Positions 10,909 through 21,032 of a stretch of 56,354 nt of DNA are shown here, piece after piece. Below the pieces are notes generated by a model that was given only the letters and a program-made list of their open reading frames with translations, was not told the origin of the DNA and made no database searches. Source of the DNA: Scleroderma bovista (taxonomy: Eukaryota > Basidiomycota > Agaricomycetes > Boletales > Sclerodermataceae); contig JAYMGJ010000594.1 in NCBI GenBank assembly GCA_037178675.1, forward strand, positions 1-56,354, given 5' to 3'. The number at the start of each line of letters is the position of its first letter. The first letter of the stretch is position 1. The position numbers and the translations under genes are program-made.

Positions 10909-12375
10909 ATGACTATGACTATGCGCTCTCGTGCTCGTACCGCTGCAGCACTTGCTGAGGAAGCAGGTGCAGTAGACGACCTCCATCTCTCTGCCGCCCA
11001 ACAAGCCCTGTCTAACCGCAGGCAACCTCCGGCTTCTGTTAGCCAATTCCGGAGCTTTACAGCTCGCAACCCAGCAGCGTCTTTGACTCCGTGTTGAGAT
11101 GCTGCGTCCCAGAGCCTTTGTGGTTCTGTGGACTTTGGTCACCATGAATCTGTTTCTGGTGATCGATTCCCCTACCGTCACGACCCCACTCCGGACCGTC
11201 GTGACCCCACTCCAGACCGTCGCGAACCTGCCCGTCACCAGTGGTTTGGCCCCGAGGACGGACCCGGAGGTGATCCGGATGACCCCGGAGATGGCAACAA
11301 CGATGATGACGACAACGATGACTTCGTCAACGCCATGGATGAGCTAGACCCTGGTCTAGCTGTCTTCCAAAATTTAGCAGTCACCGTCAACCGCCTCTCC
11401 CGCTCCTCCCGCCGGACCAGCGACTCTTCCTCCTCCCGTGCCAAAGTCCGTGAACCAGACACCTTCGATGGTACGGACCCAAAAAAGCTCAGGACCTTCT
11501 TGGTCCAGTGTGAGCTATGCTTCCAGGATCGAGCCAAGGCATTCCGCCTTGATAGGGCAAAGGTAACTTTCGCCCAGTCATACCTAAAAGGAATGACACT
11601 AGAATGGTTCGAACCGGACCTCCTCCACTCCGGTGATCCGGCTGACCGTCCACTCTGGATGGACAGCTGGGTCCACTTTGTCGCTGAGCTCCAGAACACC
11701 TTTGGACCTCACGACCCCATCGCTGATGCTGAACATCAGCTCGAGCATCTCCGGATGAAGGATGCACACCGTGTTACGCGGTATATCGTGGACTTCAACC
11801 GCCTCGCCTCCCAGGTCCAGGACTACGGAGATGGCGCGCTCCGCCGCCTATTCTACTCCGGTCTCCCGGATCGTCTCAAGGACGAAATTGCTCGAGTTGG
11901 GAAGCCCCTGACTCTGCATGGGTTGAGGGCTCTTTGTCAGGAGATCGATGCGTGCTATTGGGAGCGCAAAGACGAGATCTCTCGCACCACGAAGAGCCAA
12001 CCCACCTTGTCCCCCACTAAGCCCTCCAACTCCGGAGGCAACTCATCTAACTCCGGTCAGGAGAAATCCAAGACCGGAAACTCCCCCAGCTCTGCCAACT
12101 CTGGCTCGTCCAAAACAACCAGCAACCAGTCCTCCTCCGGTTCCAGACCGGACTTAACCAACAAGCTTGGTAAGGACGGGAAGCTAACCGCAGACGAGCG
12201 CAAAAGGCGTCTGGACAACAACCTCTGCATGTTCTGCAGAGGTACTGGTCACTTCGCGGACAATTGTCCAAAGAAGACCAAAAAGGCCAAAGCTCGCGCT
12301 GCGGCCATCGCTGCTGAGTCCGGTAAGATGGACTCTACTAACTCGGGTGCCAACTCCGAGTCAAAAAAAGAGTAA
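10909..12375 (+). pseudogene. gag: Ty3 gag with one in-frame TGA
   Basis: One frame runs from ATG 10909 to TAA 12375, interrupted only by TGA at 11095-11097 (TGT TGA GAT). An acidic DDDDNDD stretch precedes the capsid-like region (REPDTFDGTDPKKLRTFL, HQLEHLRMKDAHRVTRYI). A Ser/Asn-rich linker is followed by a zinc knuckle CMFCRGTGHFADNC (C-x2-C-x4-H-x4-C). Gag assembles particles and binds element RNA. The residue lost at the TGA was plausibly Arg (CGA). Downstream ATG 11128 could still give a nearly complete Gag. The gene ends at an A7 slippery site. Confidence 0.85.
12363..12369 (+). promoter_or_regulatory. Putative -1 ribosomal frameshift site (A AAA AAA)
   Basis: Seven A residues lie with the first A at the third codon position (TCA AAA AAA GAG TAA), six bases before the gag stop. 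A slip of -1 enters a frame that stays open and, once the nested LTR and one target-duplication copy are set aside, is exactly the protease frame. A downstream stimulatory RNA structure was not assessed. Confidence 0.6.
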
Positions 12376-12512
12376 GCAGCTCCCGGCCCTCTGCACAACC
12401 GGCGAGCTGCGTTGACTCCAGAAGTGCACCCAAGGAGGCTCGCCTCAACGCATCCGCTCTCTTAGATCCTAATTCCCTTATGCCTCATGTTCTCCTTTTG
12501 TCTTACGGTTTA

Positions 12513-13153
12513 TGTTACGACCATGCCCAACTCCAGGCCTTATCCAGTCACTCCGGTCGTATCGCAGCTCTACAGCTCTACTCCGGTCGCTCGTCTCCTA
12601 CTCCGGTCGCGCTCACGCAGATAACCTTCCGCTAACTACGACCCTTGGTCTATACTCCATTTGCTCTTACTACACCTCGCCGTCTACCCTGCCTTGACGT
12701 GAGTTCTCCGTGAACTCGATATATCCTATACCTTGTAGCTTTTTCACCGGACCTGATTTATTTTACCCGGTCCTGACTTTATTTTCACTGGACCTGACCT
12801 AGTCCTAACTCCGGTCATCCCTTGTCCGCTATTAGGTTGTTTACTTGTCACCGTATGTACTCGACCCTAGTTTCTACTTAGTATAAGTACCCTCTAGTTT
12901 ATCCTGTACTCCTCAGTCTGAAATCAACCATAGTCTCTACTCCTGATCTTCCCCGTCTCTGTCTCTGTCTCTGTCTCCCCTTCTTGACCGGAACCTATGC
13001 AAGGGATCAACGCTCATTATCCTTAGTCGTTGAATCCAAGCGGTCACCAACTCCGGCCGGACTAATCCCTCGTCCAGCCCTCTGCCCTCTTCCTTCGTCC
13101 GCGCTCGTCCGGACTTGACCGGACCCCCTACCGGAGTAGACCCGGACTTGACA
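12513..13153 (+). mobile_element. Solo LTR nested inside the Ty3 element
   Basis: A 641-bp copy of the same LTR runs TGTTACGACC...CTTGACA. It is flanked by the perfect 5-bp repeat GTTTA (12508-12512 and 13154-13158). The flanking sequences join into one uninterrupted frame leading into the protease DSG motif. This is therefore an insertion into an existing element, later reduced to a solo LTR by LTR-LTR recombination, not an element boundary. Confidence 0.9.
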
Positions 13154-16100
13154 GTTTACCAGAACTTCATGCGCTTGTGGACTCCGGTTCCACGCACTGT
13201 TTTGTAGATACCCAATATGCTCTTGGACACTCTCTCTCCACTTACTCTGTTCCCCCGATTGTACTCCGGCTCTTTGACAGTACCTCAAATTTTGTAATTA
13301 CTCAAGCCGTCGATCTATCAGTGAAATTTCCTGCATCCGGTGATGTCACCCCTATGACCTTCTACCTCACTCCGTTAGACTCTGAATGCTCAATTGTCCT
13401 TGGACATAACTGGCTCACCCGCTACAATCCGTTGATTGACTGGGTACTGAGCAGTTTAACTTTCCGGACCCCTGCACCAAGTTTGCTAGCGCCCCTGTCG
13501 ACCCCCTCTCCGGTTCAGTCCAGTAACCCTGTCTCCGGCCTCTCGCGCCATCTGTCGACACTCCGGTTTGCACCCCTCCGCACATCTCTCTGATAAACGC
13601 AGCCGCATTTGTGCGTGCGTGCAAATTAGAGGGATCCACCAAATACCAACTTCAGCTGCGTCCTTCTGACACAGCAAGAGCTCGTTCTTCCTCCGCCTCT
13701 ACTCTGCTGGACTTGGACATCGTCCCTCCGGAGTATCGCGATTATGCGGATGTGTTCAGCAAGGCGAAGGCCTCTGAACTTCCCCCGCATCGCGACTACG
13801 ACTTGAAGATCGACCTCGAAGAAGGTACCTCCCCTCCTCTGGGAACTCTCTACTCACTGTCTCCAGTTGAGCTCTCCGCTCTCTGGACTTTCATCGACGA
13901 GAATCTTAATACAGGTTTCATCCGTCCTACCGCCTCCTCCCACGCTGCTCCGGTCCTCTTTGTAAAAAAAAAGGATGGCTCACTCCGCCTCTGCATTGAC
14001 TTCCGAGGCCTAAACAAAATCACTAAAAAGGATCACTACCCGCTCCCCCTAATCTCTGACCTATTAGACTCTCCCAGCCGTGCTAAGATCTATTCAAAGA
14101 TCGACCTCCAGCACGCGTACCATCTAGTCCGGATTGCTCCGAGCGATGAATGGAAGACCGCCTTCCGTATGCACTATGGGTCTTACGAGTGGTTAGTAAT
14201 GCCCTTTGGCCTCACTAACACCCCTGCAGCCTTCCAGCGCTTTGTCAACACCATCTTCGCTGACATGCTAGACGTCTGTGTTGTCGTGTACCTCGACGAC
14301 ATCCTAATCTACTCCGAGGATATGGAGTCCCACCAGCAGCACGTCCGGGAAGTTCTCCGCTGACTCCGGTTGCATGGCCTCTTCGCCAAACCGGAGAAAT
14401 GTGAGTTCCACTCGGACTCGGTAGAGTACCTTGGCTATCGCCTCTCTCCGGACGGTTTGACTATGTCTCCGGACAAGATCCAAACCATCTCCGACTGGCC
14501 TGAACCTCGAAAGGTAAAGGACATCCAGTCCTTCTTGGGCTTTGCCAATTTCTACCGCCGGTTCATATTCAACTACTCTGACATTGTGGTTCCCCTCACC
14601 TGGCTCACCCGGAAGGATGCTCCCTGGAATTTCTCTGAGGACTGTCGACATTCTTTCAATGCTCTCAAGCACGCCTTCACCACCGCGCCCATCCTCACTC
14701 ACTTTATTCTGGACACCCCTATCATCGTGGAAACTGACGCCTCCGACTATGCTGTCGCTGGCATCTTGTCTATCACCTGTGCCAACAGAGAGATTCGTCC
14801 GGTCGCATACTACTCCTGGACCCTGACTGCTCCGGAGTTAAACTACGACACCCACGATAAGGAGTTGCTGGCTATCTTCGAAGCTTTCCGGAACTGGCAC
14901 CATTACCTCGAAGGTTCCACCTCTCCAATAGACGTCGTCACGGACCACAAAAACCTCGAGTACTTCTCCACCTCAAAAGTACTGTCCCGCCGGCAAGCCC
15001 GGTGGTCTGAATTTCTATCACAATTTAATCTTGTCATTCGTTTCCGTCCCAGAAAACTCGGTGCCAAGCCGGACGCTCTCACTAGACGATGGGACGTCTA
15101 CCCCAAAGAGGGGGATAGTGGCTACGCCTGGGTTAACCCCCAAAATCTTAGGCCAGTGTTCACTCAAGAACAGCTCTCTAATTCTCTTCGCGCTACTTAT
15201 CTAGAGTTTCCAATCCTCCGTGCAGTCGCAATCATGGACGTGGAAACACTCCATAGCGACATCCTCTCTGCACTACCCTCTGATCCCATTGCCCAGGTCC
15301 ACCTCGCAGATCCACCGGACTCTCGTTGGTCCACCGACGAGGCTGGATTCCTTTGACTAGACGGTCGTATATACGTACCGGACTTGGATGACCTCCGTCT
15401 CCGGGTACTCTGGTATCAACATGACCACCCACTCGCTGGTCACTTTGGGCAAAACCGGACTCTGGAGCTAATCCGGCGTGAATATACCTGGCCTGGTCTC
15501 AGGACCTTTGTCAAGGACTACGTCCGGTCCTGTACCTCCTGCGCAAGAGCTAAGACACCATGCCATTGACCATATGGACTGCTGAAGCAGCTCCCAGTAC
15601 CAGAGAAGCCCTGGAATTCCATCTCCATGGATTTCATAGAGCAACTCCCTTCATCTACCGGCTTCACAGCCATCCTGGTCGTGGTAGACCGGCTTTCTAA
15701 ACAAGCCATTTTCATCCCTACTCACGACACCATCACTAGCCCGGAGCTTGCAAAACTCTTCCTGCTCCACGTATTCTCCAAGCACGGTGTTCCCGCCCAC
15801 GTCACCTCAGATCGCGGTACAGAGTTTGTCTCCCACTTCTTCCGGTCACTTGGGAAGGCCCTCGACATGCGCCTTCACTTCACCTCCGGCTACCACCCGG
15901 AGGGCGATGGCCAGACTGAGTGGTCTAACCAGACCCTTGAACAGTACCTCCGGATCTACTGCAACTACCAGCAGGACAACTGGGCGGACCTACTCCCATT
16001 GGCGGAGTTCGCATACAACAACGCACCTAGTGCTACCACTGGAGTCTCTCCGTTCTTCGCTAACAAGGGCTACCACCCTAACATCTCTGTCTACCCAGAA

Positions 16101-16709
16101 CGTGACATGACCTCCGCCAGGGCTCGTGACTACGCAGTCGACCTCGAGTCGCTGCATCAATACCTTCGAGAAGAAATGGCCAACGCGCAACTTCGCTACC
16201 AAGGTCCGGCTGATGCCAAACGTACTCCGGCACCGGACTTCAAGGTTGGCGACCAAGTATATGTGAAAGCCAAATACTTCCGGTCTACTCGACCATCCAA
16301 AAAGCTATCAGAGAAGAACCTGGGGCCCTACACTATCATCACGCAAGTAGGCTCCCTCTCTTTTACGCTCCGTCTTCCAGATTCCATGCGCGCAGTTCAC
16401 CCCATCTTCCATGTCTCCCAACTCGAACCGGCCATACCTAATACCATACCAGACCGGCTGCAACCTCCTCCGCCACCGGTCGAAGTAGATGGTGAACCGG
16501 AGTTCGAGATCTCTGAGATCCTCGACTCCAAGGTTGACCGTCGATGCAGAACGTGCAAGTTGCTTTACTTGGTACGTTGGTCCGGTTACGAAGGGACTGA
16601 CGAGGAAACATCTTGGCTTCTCGCCACTGAACTAGGCAACGCTACGGAACTGTTAGAAGATTATCATGTCCGGTACCCGGACAAACCCGGACCACTCGCG
16701 TCTATGTAA
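13154..16709 (+). pseudogene. pol: Ty3 pol: protease, RT, RNase H, integrase, chromodomain
   Basis: The order is: retropepsin ([10 protein letters not shown] near 13175); reverse transcriptase ([28 protein letters not shown], active-site YLDDILIYS near 14290); RNase H (ETDASDYAVAG, DKELLAIFEAF); integrase zinc region (H-x-H...C-x2-C near 15420-15550); DDE core (MDFIEQL, TSDRGTEF, DGQTE); and a C-terminal chromodomain (FEISEILDSKV, YLVRWSGYEG). The protease and RT frames differ by one base; a one-base deletion near 13572 in a run of C fits. TGA codons at 14361, 15354 and 15567 fall where the family, from memory, has Arg. Chromodomains usually direct insertion to heterochromatin. ATG-bounded fragments remain open but full-length Pol cannot be made. 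Confidence 0.92.
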
Positions 16710-16877
16710 TAATACTCTCGCTCTCTGTTTCTCTTATCCGTTTCTTTTATCTGTTTCCCCTATCTGTTTCACTCTGTCTCTGTAATATCACTCACTCTCA
16801 AATCCAGCCACTTTTCTTTATAAACAAAAAAGTCAAACTAATTACACTTTCTATTTACAAAGTCCGGACCGGACCAC

Positions 16878-17941
16878 TTACTCCGGCACAGCACCGCCAG
16901 GGTTCTCATGCTCCTCTTGGAGCCCCTGGACTTCCTTTTCGACCTCCTCCGGGTCGACCTCCGCTTCGCTGTCCTCCGACTCCTCGTCTTCGTCCCAGGG
17001 CGCCGTAAAAAATCGGCACTCCTCGAGGAAGGTCTCGAGGCCGGCCGTCAGCCGCTCATTTCCCCTCGCCACCGAGCGAGTGGCATCCGCGACCCGGCGC
17101 ATCTGCCCGGTCATCTCCTCGACGGCCCCGGTCAGCCTGTCCAGCCGCTCCAGGAACGGTCCAGGGTCAAACCCGGACCGTTGCCCAGACGGCCCCGGCA
17201 CCTCGACGATGTCGTCGTCGATGACGACCTTGGCGACCGTCTTCTTCTTCTTCCTCTTCTCCCCTCCTCGTGGCGACGTCTCGACTGCCTTTCCCTTGCC
17301 CTTGTCCACTACCGGACCCGGACCTCCCACCTCTGGCCACTCGCACCGCTCCTTGAGACCGGCGCACTTCATGCACACGTGCTGCTTGGGCTTTTCAGGG
17401 TCCCGCTCGCACTTGGCCTTGTGCTTGGCACAACGAACGCACCTGCCAGGAAATTAATGAAAAATCGTAGAAGAAGATAAAAAACTGCTTACCGGGCTTC
17501 CTCACTCCGGTCACCACTCGGACCTGCCTCTGGCTCCTCCCTCATCCTCTTCTTCGACGCCTCCTGCGCCATCGCTCTCTGCCTCGCTGCGACCTCTGCA
17601 GCCCTTCGCTGCACCTCCGCCCTGTCCTTCTCCGCTTGCTCACGCGCCTGGCGCTCCGCCTCCTCTCTCGCCTTCTGCTCCGCCTCCGCCTTAGCGCGCT
17701 CCGCCTCCTTGCGAGCCCTTGCCTCCGCCTCTTCGCGCGCTCGCCTCTCCGCCTCTTCCTTACGCTGCTTCTCCTCCCTCTTCACTTGCTTGCGACGACG
17801 ACGTTCCTTCGCCTTGGCATCGAGGACGTCGGACTCGTCCTCGCTACCGGACTGAAGCTCCGGTGTTGGGGCCTTCATCCAATCCCTGGACTCGGTGGCA
17901 GCAGAGGCGATAGGGCTGGTGGACTTAGCAGTGTTCGACAT
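16878..17941 (-). CDS. Antisense accessory gene in Ty3 element: coiled coil plus two Cys knuckles
   Basis: Two exons, 17941-17493 and 17442-16878, join through a 50-nt GT-AG intron and encode 337 aa with no break. ATG 17941 is chosen because a TATAAAG lies about 50 bp upstream (17998-17992) and the first exon opens there. Residues about 45-150 are an uninterrupted Lys/Arg/Glu/Ala coiled coil (many REEAE-type heptads). The intron leads into two knuckles, CVRCAKHKAKC and CMKCAGLKERC (both C-x2-C-x6-C, about 24 residues apart). Then come a KRKKKK basic run, a leucine-rich helix, and an acidic tail. It is transcribed opposite to pol, ends about 170 bp past the pol stop, and lies just inside the 3' LTR. 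It is the only gene of the element without a lesion. DNA or RNA binding is inferred; function is unknown. Confidence 0.75.
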
Positions 17942-17991
17942 GTTTTGATCGATGGCAGGAAACTGGGGGTAAAAGGCCAAACCGGTCTGAT

Positions 17992-17998
17992 CTTTATA
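17992..17998 (-). promoter_or_regulatory. TATA box of the antisense gene
   Basis: TATAAAG on the minus strand, 51 bp before the chosen ATG and outside the LTR, suggests the antisense gene has its own promoter rather than borrowing LTR transcription. Confidence 0.45.
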
Positions 17999-18093
17999 GG
18001 TCCAAATTTCGTACCCAGACAATCACTCCGGACTCCGCATTGTTCTAGGCGACCACACGACAGCCTCATTGGGGCCTCATGGGTTCGGCCCCT

Positions 18094-18106
18094 AAAAGGG
18101 GGATAC
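18094..18106 (+). other. Polypurine tract of the Ty3 element
   Basis: AAAAGGGGGATAC directly precedes the 3' LTR start TGTTACG. This is the expected place for the plus-strand DNA primer and confirms that this LTR is the 3' end of the element. Confidence 0.75.
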
Positions 18107-18748
18107 TGTTACGACCATGTCCAACTCCGGGTCCTATCCGGTCACTCCGGTCACTTCGCAGCTTTACAGCTCAACTCTGGTCGCCCACCAGTTACTCCGG
18201 TCGCGCTCACGCAGATAACCTTCCGTTAAGCACGACCCTTGGTCTATGCTCTATTCGTTCGTTACCACACCTCGCCGTCAACCCTGCTTGGTCGTGAGTT
18301 CTCCGTGTACTTGTTATATCTCCTGCCTTGTGTTATTTTCACCGGACCTGATTTATTTTACCCGGACCTGACTTTATTTTCATCGGACCTGACCTAGTAC
18401 TTTCTCCGGTTATCCCTTGTCCGCCCTTTGGGCTGTTTACTTGTCACCGTAAATACTCGACCCTAGTTCTCCGTAGTATAAGTACCCTGTACTCCGTCCT
18501 GTATACCTCAGTCTGAAATCAACCATAGTCTCTACTCCTGATCTTGCCCGTCTCCGTCTCTGTCTCCGTCTCCCCTTCTTGACCGGAACCTACGCAAGGG
18601 ATCAACGCTCGTTGTCCTTAGTCGTTGAATCCAAGCGGTCACCAACTCCGGCCGGACTAATCTCTCGTCCAGCCCTCTGCCCTCTTCCTTCGTCCGCGCT
18701 CGTCCGGACTTGACCGGACCCCCTACCGGAGTAGACCCGGACTTGACA
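18107..18748 (+). repeat. Ty3 3' LTR
   Basis: It is 642 bp with the same TGTTACGACC start and CTTGACA end as the other two copies. Its right edge abuts minus-strand Copia coding sequence with no matching target duplication at the other end of the element. Confidence 0.92.
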
Positions 18749-20139
18749 GCTTTGCCCATCAGGTATCGGACTAGGTTTGCTCCCCCTTCCTTGCACATCT
18801 TTTGCACATCTTCCTCACTGGGCGTTGCAGAGGTGTCGGGGAAACCACCAGGGATATGGTCTGGTGTGTCTGGTTGTGGGGGCCTAGGGGCCTCACCCAC
18901 TGTTTCTCGCCATTGAGAGGCACTTTCGATATCCCGGAGTTGCTCGATGGGATGTCGCCGCTCACCATATACATTACCGGGGTGCAGTGGCGCTCTACGT
19001 TCACATTGGGGGCGGGCAGGGATATTCACTGCAGGGGGTCGTGGCGCATTCTGGCGGCGTTCAGCTCGGCCAGGGCGCTGTGGTGCTGGAGGTGGCAGGT
19101 TTCTAGCCGGTGAAGGTGTTCTCGGTGCCGGAAGAGGCACTGGAGATGGCGTATGGGGAGGATTTATTTGATTAGGCTCTTCCTCAGGAGCCTCATGTTC
19201 CTTGCGCTTTGGATCGTCATCCTGCACTTGGGGATGTGGGTAGCCATGGTCGTGTTCCACATCATCATCACTGTCGGTATCATCAGGGGAATTCCCTCGT
19301 CGATCAGTGGCTGGTTTCAGATTTGCCCTTCCGAAAGGGTTCTCGAGAGGTTCGTGCCTGTTTTTGGGGCAGTGAGGGAAATGTCGCTCATCAAAGACGG
19401 CGTGAGCAGCAGTAAACACTGCATTGGTGGAGCGCATGAACAAAAAGTTGCACTCATTGCCAGGGGCAACACCAACATAAGTCATTAGCTCCGACTTGGG
19501 AGCCATCTTATTCGCTCTAGCCGTTGTTGGGAGATATACAAATGCTCCACAGCCAAACACACGTAGGTGGTCGATGTTAGGCATCTCCCCCTTAAGCATT
19601 TCATGGGGGGTGCGCCATCGCAGGCGAGCTACCAGAGTATGGTTGTAAATGTGGGTTGTGTGAGCAAACGCAAATTCCCACCAGGAGTCAGGGATGCAGG
19701 CTTGATGCTGCATAGACTCAGCTTTATCCATGAGAGTGCGCCCTAAACGCTCAGCACGGCCATTCTGCATGGGGGTTCTTGGAGCACTTTGATATGTTTT
19801 TATTCCCTTTTCAAGGAGTGCTCGATCAAATAGATCAGATTTATACTCTCCGCCGGCATTGGACATCCATCCAACGACGTGCGTATCATGTTGGATGCAC
19901 ACCATTTCGAGGAAATCTTTGGCAGCCATAATCGCTGCAGCTTTGGAGCAAAGAGGCATAGTCCAGGCATGAGAAGTATAGTCATTGTAGAAGGTGATAA
20001 CGTATTTAAACTTCTGGTACAACATAACCGGGAAGGATTTCAGGTCAGAGTGCACCAGCTCAAAGGGTTTGGAAGCATGTCTTTCATTCTCTGGGAAAGC
20101 TCGATTGGGCATCTTGCCAAGAGCACATCCAGGGCAAAC
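18749..20139 (-). pseudogene. Copia integrase, 3' half of the split element
   Basis: The N-terminal edge carries CPGCALGKM of the integrase zinc domain, then the DDE core: HSDLKSFP (first Asp) and TPMQNGRAERLGRTLMD (final region, usual NG-AER motif). The second catalytic Asp is replaced by Asn, in MSNAGGEY (codon at 19860-19858), and the lost GAT would have been in a CpG (TCC GAT). A long Pro-rich linker follows. The frame then runs into the Ty3 LTR, so RT is absent. The frame is otherwise open for about 460 codons. Confidence 0.88.
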
Positions 20140-20500
20140 CACCTGATGCTCCTGCTTAAATACCCTAATTAGACAATATATCACTGTTTTGATGTGTGTC
20201 TAAAACGAGGTGTTTGAGGCATCTCTCCCCTCAATGAATAATTATTGAATAATGTAGGGTACTTAGAGATATTCAGAGCTCCCTCACGGCAGGCATTTGT
20301 CATCGACCTTGCCCGCCCCTGTGAAAGGCTTCCCACGCACGTCTGGTTGTTCAGCAACGCCTGTGTGTCATCTCCAACGTGTCTCGTTGCTGTCGCTGAC
20401 AGCGAGCTCACATATCTCAACAACTACGCAACTGATTTACATCGGACTTTCAAGTGCATGTAGTACTCATATCTAGCAAGCGTTCTGTAACACAAAGTAC
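20140..20500 (+). repeat. KDZ left terminal inverted repeat
   Basis: Nearly identical, in inverted orientation, to 31385-31745. It holds CCTAATTAGACAATATATCACTG near the tip and a GC-rich inner part. A more diverged direct copy of the inner part follows at about 20550-20710. Confidence 0.93.
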
Positions 20501-20549
20501 GACATTTTCACTTAGATTCGGTATAGACATAAATGTTACCATTCTTCCC

Positions 20550-20710
20550 AATTCCCACGCACATGGCAAGTTTTGGCGATCTCTGCTAGTCACTTGTCTG
20601 TCACTGTCGACGACAGCGAGGGCACGAATCTCAACAAATACATGAGCATCTCAACATCGGGCTTTCACTCCCATGTAGTAGTTGTATCTAGAAAGCATTT
20701 TGTAGGTATT
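20550..20710 (+). repeat. Diverged subterminal copy of the inner TIR
   Basis: The order of landmarks CCCACGCAC, GTCACTGTCGACGACAGCGAG, ATCTCAACA, CATCGGGCTTTCA, CATGTAGTA, ATCTAGAAAGC repeats that of the inner terminal repeat (CCCACGCACG, GTCGCTGACAGCGAG, ATCTCAACA, CATCGGACTTTCA, CATGTAGTA, ATCTAGCAAGC) with many substitutions. It could be an extra transposase-binding region. Confidence 0.6.
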
Positions 20711-21032
20711 TTCTCTAAATTTTGACACACCATTCTCGCACACACATGGCAAGGTTCGGCATTTTCCGCCAGTTGTGTCTGGACTCCCGGGCAGGTCGGA
20801 CTTCAAGCTTCAGCGCTGAGTGCTTGAGCACTGACTCATTAGCTTAGTGTACTACATAGAATCACACATGAGGATAGGAAATGGCCAATCAATTGACATA
20901 ATGGCATGTAGCTATAGTATTCAACTTCAACCAATGATACCTGCCTCTTCGAGCCAATGCAACTGGCAAATTCTGTGGCAAGCAATGGGTGATTGAGCAT
21001 CAAAGTAAGGCGAATGAAAACTCACAAAACGA

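Larger units (their letters stand above)
10197..18748 (+). mobile_element. Ty3/Gypsy chromovirus with nested solo LTR and antisense gene
   Basis: LTR (10197-10839), gag, -1 slippery site, protease, RT, RNase H, integrase, chromodomain, an antisense accessory gene, a polypurine tract and LTR (18107-18748) occur in the usual Ty3 order. The two terminal LTRs are 643 and 642 bp and closely similar. A third LTR, with its own target duplication, interrupts the gag-pro region. The 5 bp outside the terminal LTRs (GGACT on the left, GCTTT on the right) do not match, so one end was probably exchanged or rearranged. The element cannot be autonomous now: gag has one TGA, pol has three TGA and one frameshift. 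Confidence 0.93.

Noticed and set aside
17489..17941. The Lys/Glu/Ala-rich frame as a tropomyosin or other host coiled-coil gene
   Set aside because: It is exon 1 of the antisense gene and splices in phase into the Cys-knuckle exon, entirely inside the retrotransposon.
12513..18748. A separate complete Ty3 element between the second and third LTRs
   Set aside because: The second LTR has its own GTTTA target duplication and lies between gag and protease; the segment lacks gag.
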